The notes beneath the pieces are model-generated. The model saw nothing but the letters and a program-made list of their open reading frames with translations. It had not been told where the DNA came from and did not search any database. From assembly GCF_000615905.1 (NCBI RefSeq), contig NZ_BAMN01000008.1, positions 1 to 64,000 on the forward strand: DNA of 64,000 nt, read 5' to 3'. The translations under genes were made by a program, and so were the position numbers. The stretch comes from Companilactobacillus nodensis DSM 19682 = JCM 14932 = NBRC 107160. Its GTDB lineage: Bacteria > Bacillota > Bacilli > Lactobacillales > Lactobacillaceae. How positions within the stretch are numbered: the first letter of the stretch is position 1; each line of letters begins with the position of its first letter. This document shows positions 22,954 through 32,977 of this stretch, piece after piece.

Positions 22954-24618
22954 TATTGAGATAGCTCAGATCAATGAGCATGACAAAATGAAAAACATTA
23001 ATGAAATTGCCGCAAAATTAGGTCTGACCTCAGACGATGTAGAGCAATACGGTCATTTCAAAGCTAAGATTGCTTCTAGTGGTATTCGTAAAGCAATGAA
23101 AAATGATGATGGTAAGCTGATTTTGGTAACTTCGATCAATCCAACTCCAGCTGGAGAAGGTAAATCAACTTTAGCAATTGGTTTGGCAGATTCACTGCAA
23201 GCAATTGGTAAAAAATCTATTTTGGCTTTACGTGAGCCTTCCCTTGGTCCAGTTATGGGGATGAAGGGTGGAGCTACTGGTGGTGGCTATGCCAAGTAGT
23301 GCCGATGGAAGATATAAATCTTCACTTTACTGGTGATATGCATGCCTTGACTAGTGCTACTAATACATTGGCAGCCTTGATCGATAATCATTTACACCAA
23401 GGTAACCAATTAAATATCGATCCTCGCCGTATTATTTGGAAGCGTGCCTTGGATATTAACGATCGTGCTTTGCGTAATATTACTATCGGACTAGGTGGTC
23501 CCGCTAATTCGATCCCTCGTCAGGATCATTTTGAAATTACAGTTGCTAGTGAATTAATGGCTGTTTTGTGTTTGTCACAAGATCTGGACGACTTAAAGGA
23601 ACGTATTGCCAACATTCTGATCGCCTATACATATGATAAGAAACCTATTTATGTTCGTGATCTGCATGTCGAAGGTGCAATAACGATGTTGCTGAAGGAT
23701 GCTTTGAAACCCAACTTGGTTCAAACACTTGAGAATACACCAGCTATTATTCATGGTGGACCTTTCGCTAATATTGCCCATGGATGTAACAGTATCTTGG
23801 CTACTAAGTTAGCAATGAAGCTTGGTGATTATACAATTACTGAAGCAGGCTTTGGTGCTGATCTCGGTGGTGAGAAGTTCATGGATATCGTTGCTCCAAA
23901 GCTTGATCATGCTCCAAATGCTATTGTTATCGTGGCAACGATTCGAGCTTTAAAATACAATGGTGGTCAGGCATTGAAGAATCTTGAAAACGAAGATCTA
24001 AATGCTTTGAATCTTGGATTCAAAAATCTTAAGCGTCACGTACAGAATATGCGTTACTATCATGTTCCTGTAGTTGTTGCAATCAATAAGTTCGCTACTG
24101 ATACTGATAATGAAATCAAGTTGCTGGAGACACTGTGTGATGAGTTAGGTGTTGAAGTGCAAGTTGCTGATATTCATCATCATGGTAGCAAAGGCGGTAT
24201 TGAGTTAGCCAAGATGGTTGTTAAAGCTGCTGATAAGGATGCCAATTACACGAGATTATATGAAGACGCTCAACCAACGATTGAAAAAATCGATACGATT
24301 GCTTCTGAAATTTATGGAGCAAACAATGTTGGGTACAGTCCCAAGGCACAACGTCAGTTACAAACACTCAAGGATAACGTTTGGGATGATCTACCGGTCT
24401 GTATCGCTAAGACACAGTATTCACTAAGCGATGATCCTAAAAAATTAGGTAGTCCAAGAGACTTTACTTTACATGTCAAAGAACTCGTTCCTAAGTTAGG
24501 CGCCGGATTCATCGTTGTATTGACTGGAAGTATTTTGACGATGCCCGGATTACCAAAAGAACCAGCCGCATTAAACATGGATGTTGATAATGATGGCAGA
24601 ATAAGCGGGCTGTTCTAG
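22937..24618 (+). pseudogene. fhs: Formate-tetrahydrofolate ligase, one frameshift
   Basis: Fhs makes 10-formyl-tetrahydrofolate from formate, THF and ATP for purine and fMet synthesis. It begins [15 protein letters not shown] and has the P-loop [14 protein letters not shown] at about residue 68. I chose ATG 22937 over GTG 22928 and ATG 22931 because of the family start and its spacing from GGGTG. The frame stops after GGGYAK at 23299. Adding one C near 23294 restores [17 protein letters not shown] and the rest to 24618, about 560 residues, normal length. Its TAG overlaps the lspA GTG. An inactive Fhs would be costly, which favours a sequencing error. Confidence 0.9.
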
Positions 24619-25082
24619 TGCCAGTCGTGTATGTCGTACTATTCGTCGCACTGATTGCCGGTGATCAAGCATTGAAGTATTATGTTGCTACCAACATCCC
24701 TACAATGAGCTTTCACGAATTTATACCCGGTATTTTGTCTTTGACACACATTACAAATACCGGTGCAGCGTGGAGTATGTTAGAAGGAAAAATGATTTTC
24801 TTCTATATTGTTACCATTGTGGCGGTAATCATTTTACTTTATTTGTTTGTTAAATCTGATAAAAAAGATTATATTTATCGCTTTTCTCTGTTATTCTTAT
24901 TAGCTGGAACTATTGGAAATGCAATCGATCGTTTTACACGTCACTTTGTGGTTGATATGTTTAGTTTCGATTTCATAAATTTTCCAATTTTTAATTTAGC
25001 TGATACTTATATTACGATTGGCGTGATATTAATAATTATTTCCTTGATATTTATGACGGAAGGTGAAAAAAATAGCAAATGA
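24618..25082 (+). CDS. lspA: Lipoprotein signal peptidase (signal peptidase II)
   Basis: LspA removes signal peptides from prolipoproteins after lipid attachment. The 154-residue protein has four membrane helices and the two catalytic aspartates in GNAIDRF and FNLADTYI. It starts at GTG 24618, overlapping the fhs stop by one base. It is followed by rluD with a 20-base overlap, the common lspA-rluD arrangement of Firmicutes. Likely substrates in this window include RbsB. Confidence 0.92.
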   Translation: MPVVYVVLFVALIAGDQALKYYVATNIPTMSFHEFIPGILSLTHITNTGAAWSMLEGKMIFFYIVTIVAVIILLYLFVKSDKKDYIYRFSLLFLLAGTIGNAIDRFTRHFVVDMFSFDFINFPIFNLADTYITIGVILIIISLIFMTEGEKNSK

Positions 25083-25982
25083 TCCCATACATTTAGTTTT
25101 CGACGGAGAAAAGAAGACTAGATTAGATAGTTTTGTGAATGATAGTTTAGAAGACTTAACTCGTTCACAAATTCAAAAGTTTATTAAAGATAGTAACATT
25201 TTGGTTAATGGCGAACCTGCTGCCAAAACAGGAATGAAATTAACTTCAGGAGACAAGATCGATATTACAATTCCTGAGGAAGAACCGATCGAAGCCATTC
25301 CACAAGATATTCCAATTGATGTTGTTTATGAAGATTCAGATGTGCTTGTTGTGAATAAGCCTCAAGGGATGGTCGTCCATCCCGCTGCTGGCCATCGTGA
25401 CGGTACTTTGGTCAACGCTGTTCTCTATCATAGCAAGATCAATGACGACGACATGATTCGTCCAGGTATCGTTCATCGTATCGACAAGGATACTTCTGGT
25501 TTATTGATGATTGCTAAGAATAACTTAGCTAAACAGTCACTGATGGAACAATTGAAGGCTAAGACGAACTTGCGTGAATATCTCGCAATCGTTCATGGTA
25601 ACTTCGAAGAGGTCAATGGTAAGATCAATGCACCACTTGGACGTTCAAAAATCGACCGCAAGAAACAAGCATTTGTTGATGACGGACGTCACGCAGTCAC
25701 ACACTTTACTGTTTTGGAACAATTTGAAAATTATTCGCTGCTCAAATTAAAATTGGAAACAGGACGTACTCATCAGATTAGAGTACATATGCAATATATC
25801 GGCCATCCAGTGGCTGGTGATCCATTGTATGGTCCTAAGAATACTTTAGCTGGTAATGGACAATTCCTTCATGCACAGACACTGGGATTTGAACATCCTC
25901 GAACACACAAGTGGATGGAATTTTCTGTTGAACCTCCAAAGATCTTTCAAGAAACATTAGAAAAATTGCGGACTAATCAGCT

Positions 25983-25986
<4 letters not shown>
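25063..25986 (+). CDS. rluD: RluD-family 23S rRNA pseudouridine synthase
   Basis: Converts uridine to pseudouridine in 23S rRNA. An N-terminal S4 RNA-binding domain (RLDSFVNDSLEDLTRSQIQK) is followed by the catalytic domain with the active-site aspartate in GIVHRIDKDTSGLL and the later RTHQIRVH motif. The only plausible start is GTG 25063, since an in-frame stop lies just upstream; it is inside the end of lspA, suggesting coupling. At 307 residues it has the usual length. RluD family members are hard to assign to a single target uridine from sequence. Confidence 0.88.
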
Positions 25987-26617
<631 letters not shown>

Positions 26618-26662
26618 TCATCCAATTTGATTTATGGAATGATTTTTTAGGAGTTGCTTTTA

Positions 26663-27751
26663 ATGAAGCGTTATTTAATTTTAGAAGACGGAACAGTTTT
26701 TCCAGGTGTAGGTTTTGGATCAAGTATTATTACAACTGGACAATTAGTAATTTCAAACAATCGTACCGGTATCGAACAATCAGTGACGGACCCCGACGCT
26801 GAAGGCCAGATACTGGCTTTTGCGATACCATCGATCGGTAGCTCAGGAATAAATCGTGATTTTTATGAATCCATCAATTCTCAATGCAAAGGTGTCGTCA
26901 TTGGTTCATCAAGTCCATCGACAATTGATGGTTCGATTTCTTTTGGTGACTGGATCGCTAGTTTAGGAATTCCCGGTATTAAGAACGTCGATGTCCGAGA
27001 ACTATCCAAGCACATTGCTGAACACGGTGAGATGAAGGCTAGTATTATGGACACGCATGATGAGCATGCTATTGACCAGATCAAAGCGTTAGTCTTGCCT
27101 CCAGATTTGGTTAAGCGCGTTTCAACTCGACAATCATATCCAAATCCTAATATGGGGATCAAAATTGTGGTTGTGGATCTGGGATTGAAGTATTCAATTT
27201 TGCGTCAATTATCATATCGTGATTGTAATTCCGTTATTGTGAACTACAACGCCACACCAGAAGAAATCGAAAATCTACATCCAGATGGAATTATTTTTTC
27301 AAATGGTCCAGGATCTCCGAGTGATATCCCGCAGACTATTAAAACAATCAAAGCACTACAAAAGAAATATCCAATTCTCGGTATTGGTTTAGGAAATCTG
27401 TTAATAGCATTAGCCAATGATTGCAAGATCATCAAGCTGGCACAGCCACATCATGAATCATCTCTAGCAGTTAAAGAAGTCGCCAGTGGTAAGATCGATT
27501 TTGTTAACCACAATCATTCTTATACCATCGATCAAAAATATATTGGCTCGTCTGATTTCATCGTGACTAATATCTGCGTTGCTGACGGAAGCATTGAAGG
27601 TATTCGACACGAATACTTACCGATCATGTGTGTCTTGTTTGAGCCAGAGGCTGCACCTGGACCTAATGATGGATATTATGTATTCGATGAATTCTTAGAT
27701 TTGATCGATTCAATTAAGTTTCAAGATGATGGAGGTGTTGATCAGTGGTAG
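26663..27751 (+). CDS. CarA-like protein without glutaminase catalytic residues
   Basis: Resembles the small (glutaminase) subunit of carbamoyl-phosphate synthase over its full length: N-terminal CPSase domain (RYLILEDGTVFPG, ITTGQLVISN) and a class I amidotransferase domain with FSNGPGSPSD. The nucleophile motif, normally GICLGHQL, reads GIGLGNLL, so cysteine is replaced by Gly242. The catalytic-histidine motif HPEASPGP reads EPEAAPGP, so histidine is replaced by Glu327; the family glutamate is kept as Glu329. It therefore should not hydrolyse glutamine. Start ATG 26663 follows AGGAG; 362 residues, uninterrupted. It overlaps the next gene by seven bases. It could be a structural or regulatory subunit, or part of an ammonia-using enzyme. 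Confidence 0.8.
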   Translation: MKRYLILEDGTVFPGVGFGSSIITTGQLVISNNRTGIEQSVTDPDAEGQILAFAIPSIGSSGINRDFYESINSQCKGVVIGSSSPSTIDGSISFGDWIASLGIPGIKNVDVRELSKHIAEHGEMKASIMDTHDEHAIDQIKALVLPPDLVKRVSTRQSYPNPNMGIKIVVVDLGLKYSILRQLSYRDCNSVIVNYNATPEEIENLHPDGIIFSNGPGSPSDIPQTIKTIKALQKKYPILGIGLGNLLIALANDCKIIKLAQPHHESSLAVKEVASGKIDFVNHNHSYTIDQKYIGSSDFIVTNICVADGSIEGIRHEYLPIMCVLFEPEAAPGPNDGYYVFDEFLDLIDSIKFQDDGGVDQW

Positions 27752-30141
27752 AAAGTGAACCACACAGTATATTAGTCATTGGTCCGACGACCAGTGATAA
27801 GAATGTCGATTTGTCGACAGCAATGTATGATACAGTCGAAATTTTACATCAATTGGGATATAAGACTTCTGTCATCGTTGAAGATCCAACATCGTTACTT
27901 TCTTCTGGGAAATACTTCGACCGTATCGTAGTTGCTCGAGTTACTGGTGAACATGTATTGCAATACGTACATGAATATCATCCAGATGCAATTTTACCAA
28001 CGGTTGGTGATCGCAATGCCTTAGGAATCGTCTCAAGCTTGAATGGTAAAATTGGTAGTGTGAAAATATTAGGTTCAAATTACATGGCTTCCTTAGCAAC
28101 ATTCAAACGTGAGCTATTTATTCAGAAGTTAACCGAGAGCCAGTTACCAGTGATCAATTTTGTTTCGTCAGATGATGAAAAAGAAATCTATAGTTTTATT
28201 CGTTCAATTGGGTTTCCAATTATTGCAAGAAGACGTTATTCTAATCGTCACTCGAGTGGTTGGACTAACATCAACAACTTGTTTGAACTCGACAACTTCA
28301 TGGCATTGGAAGATATTGAAGATTCTCGAATTGAGATCGAACGTAGTATTCGTGGGTTCAGTGAATATTCATTTACCGTTGTTCGTGACAAGTTTGATAA
28401 TTCAGCTTTGATTGGAACGATCGAGGATATTGAACCTATTGGTATTCACCATTTGGATTCCAATTTGATTTCACCAGCGATATCTTTGAATGATTCCAAG
28501 TTACAAAAGATGCGCACAGCTTCATTGAAGCTCGCACAGGCTTTCGATATTGTTGGAGTCTGTACCGTCCACTTCGCTTATAATCACAAGACTAATGAAT
28601 ACTTCATTACCGAGTTCATTCCTCGCTTAAGTGAAGAGACAAAGTTCTTGGAATACGCGACAAGTTATCCGATTGCTACAGCGGTCGTTGAGTTAAGTTT
28701 GGGTTACCACTTGGACAAACTACAACTAGATGGTGGACGCGGCTTTAACGGTGCGTCTGAACCATTTGTAGACCACATAACATCACGTTTCCCTCAATGG
28801 TCAGCTAAGGGACAAAAGTACTTAGGACCAAGTAAGACGTCTGATTCAAGTATTGTCGTTAATGGTTTCAGTATTGAGGAAGTCTTCAACAAGGGTGCTT
28901 TGAATGATAAGTTGAATCATAATGTAGAGCGCCGTGAGCAATTAAGCAAGTTAGATGATGATCAGTTATTTGAAAAAATCATTCACCCAACTAACTGGAT
29001 GCTGGATGTTTTAATAGAGGCTTTGAGACGTAAGTTTGAAATGCCGGTATTGTCAGAAATAACTGGTATCAATATGCCTTACTTGACTGTGCTAAAGAAT
29101 CTACTTGATATTAGTAACTTGATTGATGGTGATGAAGTAAGTACTGACAACATTGAACGCTTGGTTGAAATGGGTGTAAAAGGCGTTGGTCAAAGCGAGT
29201 TGTTACTAGATAGCGACGACGTTGTTACGAAAACAGTCGTTAAGAGTAAACGTTCGATCACTGTCTCGAATCGAAATTATAATAATCAAAACTTTTTCGT
29301 TACTGCGGGTATCAAAAGTGACCTGAAGTTAAGTGATAAGAATAAAATCATTGTTAGATCACCGATTATTACCTCTAAGACGGATATTATGGTTCGCCAG
29401 TTTGTCCTCATGCAGTTGGTTCAATCAATTGCTCAGAATGGACTGGAAGCTATTGTCATCGGACGTGAGCCATGGACAGCACCGTTGTCTTCTAGAGAAA
29501 AGGTTATTGAGATAGATGATCCGTACATGGAGATGAAGTCACTTGATTTAATACCTGAGGAAAGTATTTTTAAAGTGATTGATTTTTCGAAGCACCTGAA
29601 TGAAGATGACCAAGTTGATAATGTTTTTCAGATTAATGCTAAGCAATTGAAGAACGTTGAGATGCCTGGAGAGATTTCTCTTCGAGCAATGGTTGTGACT
29701 GACGGTAATAATTACTTAGTTCCGTCGGTTATTTATCGTCAAGAAAGTGATGGACATTCGTTTGAGATCAGCTCGTACAATAACTTCTTACCGGTTGCGG
29801 ATAGAAGTGCTATTTCCAAGTTGATTGAACAAGAGTTAGAAGATAATAATGAAGTGAATGTCTTTAACTTCGAATTCGTTAGAAGTAATGATCATTGGGT
29901 CGTTACTAAGTCGTTTGAAGGGATGACTGATGATATCATTCGCCATGAGCTGGCAAGTTCAGTCCATGTGATCGATACGTTGGTCAAACTGATTCTTGGT
30001 AATAAGATTGAAGATAATAAGACTCTTGAAGAGATTTTCAATAATCAGGACAATCGTTATTTGTTGACGGTCGATGATAAGAGATATAATTTACTGGATT
30101 TTGAAAGTACCAAAGAGCAACTTGCAAAATTGCTCAAATAA
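27745..30141 (+). CDS. Shortened, degenerate CarB-like ATP-grasp protein
   Basis: A 798-residue protein related to the large subunit of carbamoyl-phosphate synthase (normally about 1,060). Residues 1-340 match the first synthetase unit: pre-ATP-grasp fold (ILPTVGDRNALGI) and an ATP-grasp-like domain. However, the glycine-rich loop is replaced by RRRYSNRHSSGW, the family glutamine is His in GVCTVHFA, and the EMNPR metal motif reads EFIPR (residues 290-294). An oligomerisation-like helical part follows (about 390-470), then a degenerate second pre-ATP-grasp region and only a short remainder, with no second ATP-grasp or allosteric domain. GTG 27745 follows GGAGGTG. The intact frame suggests selection, but not as a normal CPSase. 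Confidence 0.75.
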   Translation: MVESEPHSILVIGPTTSDKNVDLSTAMYDTVEILHQLGYKTSVIVEDPTSLLSSGKYFDRIVVARVTGEHVLQYVHEYHPDAILPTVGDRNALGIVSSLNGKIGSVKILGSNYMASLATFKRELFIQKLTESQLPVINFVSSDDEKEIYSFIRSIGFPIIARRRYSNRHSSGWTNINNLFELDNFMALEDIEDSRIEIERSIRGFSEYSFTVVRDKFDNSALIGTIEDIEPIGIHHLDSNLISPAISLNDSKLQKMRTASLKLAQAFDIVGVCTVHFAYNHKTNEYFITEFIPRLSEETKFLEYATSYPIATAVVELSLGYHLDKLQLDGGRGFNGASEPFVDHITSRFPQWSAKGQKYLGPSKTSDSSIVVNGFSIEEVFNKGALNDKLNHNVERREQLSKLDDDQLFEKIIHPTNWMLDVLIEALRRKFEMPVLSEITGINMPYLTVLKNLLDISNLIDGDEVSTDNIERLVEMGVKGVGQSELLLDSDDVVTKTVVKSKRSITVSNRNYNNQNFFVTAGIKSDLKLSDKNKIIVRSPIITSKTDIMVRQFVLMQLVQSIAQNGLEAIVIGREPWTAPLSSREKVIEIDDPYMEMKSLDLIPEESIFKVIDFSKHLNEDDQVDNVFQINAKQLKNVEMPGEISLRAMVVTDGNNYLVPSVIYRQESDGHSFEISSYNNFLPVADRSAISKLIEQELEDNNEVNVFNFEFVRSNDHWVVTKSFEGMTDDIIRHELASSVHVIDTLVKLILGNKIEDNKTLEEIFNNQDNRYLLTVDDKRYNLLDFESTKEQLAKLLK

Positions 30142-30178
30142 AAAAAGAAGATTAGCCAAAGGGCTAGTCTTCTTTTAG
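30142..30178. terminator. Bidirectional terminator between the carB-like gene and rqcH
   Basis: AAAGAAGATTAGCC pairs with GGCTAGTCTTCTTT around AAAG, with A and T runs outside. The right arm lies inside the last codons of rqcH, so the hairpin is shared by the two converging genes. Confidence 0.8.
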
Positions 30179-31816
30179 TTTGTTCACTAAATCTCTGTCA
30201 GGATCGACAAGGATCGTTTTTTGACCCTCGAAAATAACGAAACCAGGTTTAGCACCATTAGGTTTACGAATATTTCTGATTTGGAGATAATCAACGGGAA
30301 CCTTTGATGATTCACGTGCCTTAGAATAGTATGCAGCAATTGTTGCGGTCTCAGTGATTGACTGTTCGTCAGGATCACTAGTCTTCAGAATAACGTGTGA
30401 ACCAGGGATGTCTTTAACGTGGAACCAGTAATGGTTCTTCTGTGATAGTTTCATAGTTAATTGATCATTCTCAAGGTTGTTCTTACCAACAACTATCTCA
30501 GTGCCATTAGTTGTCTTGAAAGGTTCACCGATCTTCTTCTTACGTTTCTTACGACCGTTCTTTTTGCGTTTCTTGATATATCCAGAGTCGATCAGTTCTT
30601 CAATAATTCCATCAACATCTTCAATATCAACGTATTCTAGGGATGCTAGAACAGACTCAAGGTAGTTGATCTCATTAGTAGTAATCTCTAGTTGTTCATT
30701 GATATGTGGGATGGAATTTTGTAACTTACGATATTTTTTATAGTATCTTTGTGCATTATCTGAAGGTGACAGCTCAGGATTCAGCTTAATGGTTACTTCC
30801 TCATTGTTGTAGTAGTTAGTCAATGTAACTGACTTAGAACCACGTTCAACTTGTGACATGTAAGTTGTTAAGAGTTCGCCATAAAGTTTGTATTCACTCA
30901 TGATGTTAGTTTGTTCAAGTTGCTTGTTTAACTTTTTGACTTTTGACTTATCCTTTTTGAGGATTATGTCTAATCTATTAGTTATTGATTTGGTCTGCTG
31001 CTCAATACGATCGATTCTTGCACGATCAATATAATAACTATCCAACAGGTCACTTAGGGTAGGGTAGGTATTAACCACTTCGGATGTATTAGGGAAGAGG
31101 ATAGGCATGTAGCCTAGCTTCTTGTTGGAATTCATCTTGGCTGTGTTTGGGTGAATATCATCGTAGTGATTGATGAACTCAGGGATGCTGTCAGACTTTG
31201 CCATTTCATTGGAAGTATCGATTCCAATACCTTCAAACTTCTGTCTGATATCCTTGGCGTCATTCAAACCTGAGAATTCAGAATCAGCAGCAGTGAAGGG
31301 ATTAATTTTATTTTGTGCAGGTGGCAATTTATAATCATCACCTGGTAGCAATCCACGGAAACTATTGTTTTCTGGAGAAACTCGCTTAATTAGATCGACG
31401 ATTTTCCCAGTTTCTTTGTTGATCAAGAAAATATTACTGTGACGAGCCATGATTTCAGTTGTTAATGTAAATTCATGAATATCTCCTAGTTCGTTTTTGG
31501 CACTTAAGTCAATCATCACAACACGGTCATTGTTCAACTGACGAATATCTTGAACAATGGCACTAGTAATATATTTTCTCAGTGACATTACAAAAGTAGA
31601 AGGTTTTGCTGGATTAGCAAATGGTTGCTTAGTGATTTGTACACGAGCGTAGCTGGGGTGTGCCGAAAGTAATAGTTGCTGATTCTTACGATTACTTCTG
31701 ACAGTCAGTATTAGTTCGTTGGCAAAAGGTTGTTGAATCTTTGCAATTCGTCCACCCTTTAGATTTTGATTTAATTCGTTTACCATTGCATGGGTAAACA
31801 TTCCATCAAATGACAT
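30164..31816 (-). CDS. rqcH: RqcH/Rqc2-type NFACT protein (ribosome quality control)
   Basis: RqcH binds stalled 50S subunits and adds C-terminal alanine tails that mark incomplete proteins for degradation. It was long annotated as fibronectin-binding protein FbpA. The NFACT-N domain starts MSFDGMFTHAMVNELNQNLK and is followed by a central coiled-coil region (about residues 270-400). The C-terminal NFACT-R domain contains NHYWFHVKDIPGSHVILK. At 550 residues it is complete. It is divergent from degV and convergent with the carB-like gene. Confidence 0.88.
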   Translation of the reverse strand: MSFDGMFTHAMVNELNQNLKGGRIAKIQQPFANELILTVRSNRKNQQLLLSAHPSYARVQITKQPFANPAKPSTFVMSLRKYITSAIVQDIRQLNNDRVVMIDLSAKNELGDIHEFTLTTEIMARHSNIFLINKETGKIVDLIKRVSPENNSFRGLLPGDDYKLPPAQNKINPFTAADSEFSGLNDAKDIRQKFEGIGIDTSNEMAKSDSIPEFINHYDDIHPNTAKMNSNKKLGYMPILFPNTSEVVNTYPTLSDLLDSYYIDRARIDRIEQQTKSITNRLDIILKKDKSKVKKLNKQLEQTNIMSEYKLYGELLTTYMSQVERGSKSVTLTNYYNNEEVTIKLNPELSPSDNAQRYYKKYRKLQNSIPHINEQLEITTNEINYLESVLASLEYVDIEDVDGIIEELIDSGYIKKRKKNGRKKRKKKIGEPFKTTNGTEIVVGKNNLENDQLTMKLSQKNHYWFHVKDIPGSHVILKTSDPDEQSITETATIAAYYSKARESSKVPVDYLQIRNIRKPNGAKPGFVIFEGQKTILVDPDRDLVNKLKED

Positions 31817-31922
31817 ATGTATGATCCTTTCTTATCTTGCAAATAAATGTAAGACTATTGTATAATTTCTGAAACAAATTTTGATTTTTTCATCGTAGTA
31901 AAAATTTCCCGAATGAATATGA

Positions 31923-31928
31923 TATAAT
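31923..31928 (+). promoter_or_regulatory. -10 box for degV
   Basis: TATAAT in ATGATATAATC, about 50 bases before the degV start. No convincing -35 box is seen. Confidence 0.4.
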
Positions 31929-31979
31929 CAAAAGGTTATACAATCATTATACGTAAACAAACAAGGAATTGATAAATTT

Positions 31980-32849
31980 ATGAAAATAGCCATTGTAACA
32001 GACAGTACATCATACTTACCACAAGAAATAGTCGATAAATATAATAATATAACAGTCGTACCGATCGAAGTAGTATTTGATAATAAAACTTATCGTGAAG
32101 ATATTGATATTACTACATCAGAGTTCTATGAATTACTTCAAAATTCACCAGAACTACCATCAACTGCTCAACCTTCGATTGGTGAGATGATGAAATTGTA
32201 CGATAACTTGGCTAAAGAAGGCTATGATACCGTAATTTCTATACATTTAGCAAGTACTATCTCCGGATTTGTTAATAATCTTAAGACAGCAGCCAAAACA
32301 ATTGAAGACATTGACGTTGCCGTATACGACTCATGGATAACTGTACGCCTTATGGGCTACATGGTTCAAGAAGCAGCACGTATGGCACAAGATAACAAGA
32401 CAAAGCAACAAATAATCGACCGCCTTGATATTTTGCGTAATTCTATGGGTGAATCGTTCGTTGTTAATGATCTTAAGAATCTTGTTAAAGGTGGTCGTCT
32501 TTCGAACACCTCTGCAGTCATCGGTACAATGTTGAATATTAAGCCTCTACTTGAGTTTGATGATAAATCACACAAGATAGTTGCCTATGACAAAGTTCGT
32601 TCCCTTAAAAAGGCTAAACTAAAAGCCGAAGAAAAGCTACAACGAGCCATTCAAAAGTCAAAAGAACCTCTTAGATTGTTAGTTATTGATGCTGACGACA
32701 GAAGATCTGGAGATGAATGGGCGGAACAACTACAGGTTGAATATCCTGACCTAACTATTGACCGATCATACTTTGGTCCAGTTATCGGTGCCCATCTTGG
32801 TAAAGATGCTCTGGCCATTGCCTGGATGCGTGATTTTGACAAATCTTAA
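31980..32849 (+). CDS. DegV-family fatty-acid-binding protein
   Basis: DegV/FakB-type proteins bind fatty acids for phosphorylation by FakA. The 289-residue sequence starts MKIAIVTDSTSYLPQEIV and has the family motifs SQPS-like TAQPSIGEM, ISIHLASTISGF, LVKGGRLSNTSAVIG and the C-terminal SYFGPVIGAHLGKDALAIAW. It begins at ATG 31980 after AAGGAA. Lactobacilli carry several paralogues, and ligand preference cannot be read from sequence. Confidence 0.88.
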   Translation: MKIAIVTDSTSYLPQEIVDKYNNITVVPIEVVFDNKTYREDIDITTSEFYELLQNSPELPSTAQPSIGEMMKLYDNLAKEGYDTVISIHLASTISGFVNNLKTAAKTIEDIDVAVYDSWITVRLMGYMVQEAARMAQDNKTKQQIIDRLDILRNSMGESFVVNDLKNLVKGGRLSNTSAVIGTMLNIKPLLEFDDKSHKIVAYDKVRSLKKAKLKAEEKLQRAIQKSKEPLRLLVIDADDRRSGDEWAEQLQVEYPDLTIDRSYFGPVIGAHLGKDALAIAWMRDFDKS

Positions 32850-32851
32850 TT

Positions 32852-32876
32852 ATAAAGGCCGTAAGGCTTTTTTATT
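32852..32876 (+). terminator. Weak terminator after degV
   Basis: AAGGCC-GTAA-GGCTTT followed by a T run. The stem is short and includes one G-T pair. Confidence 0.5.
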
Positions 32877-32977
32877 TTATCCCAATGTTTTAAAATAATA
32901 GTATTAATTAAGTCTTTATTTAATTTTTATTTAGGGTAAAATTTAGTTTAGCTATACATGAAGAAAAGGGGATTATT

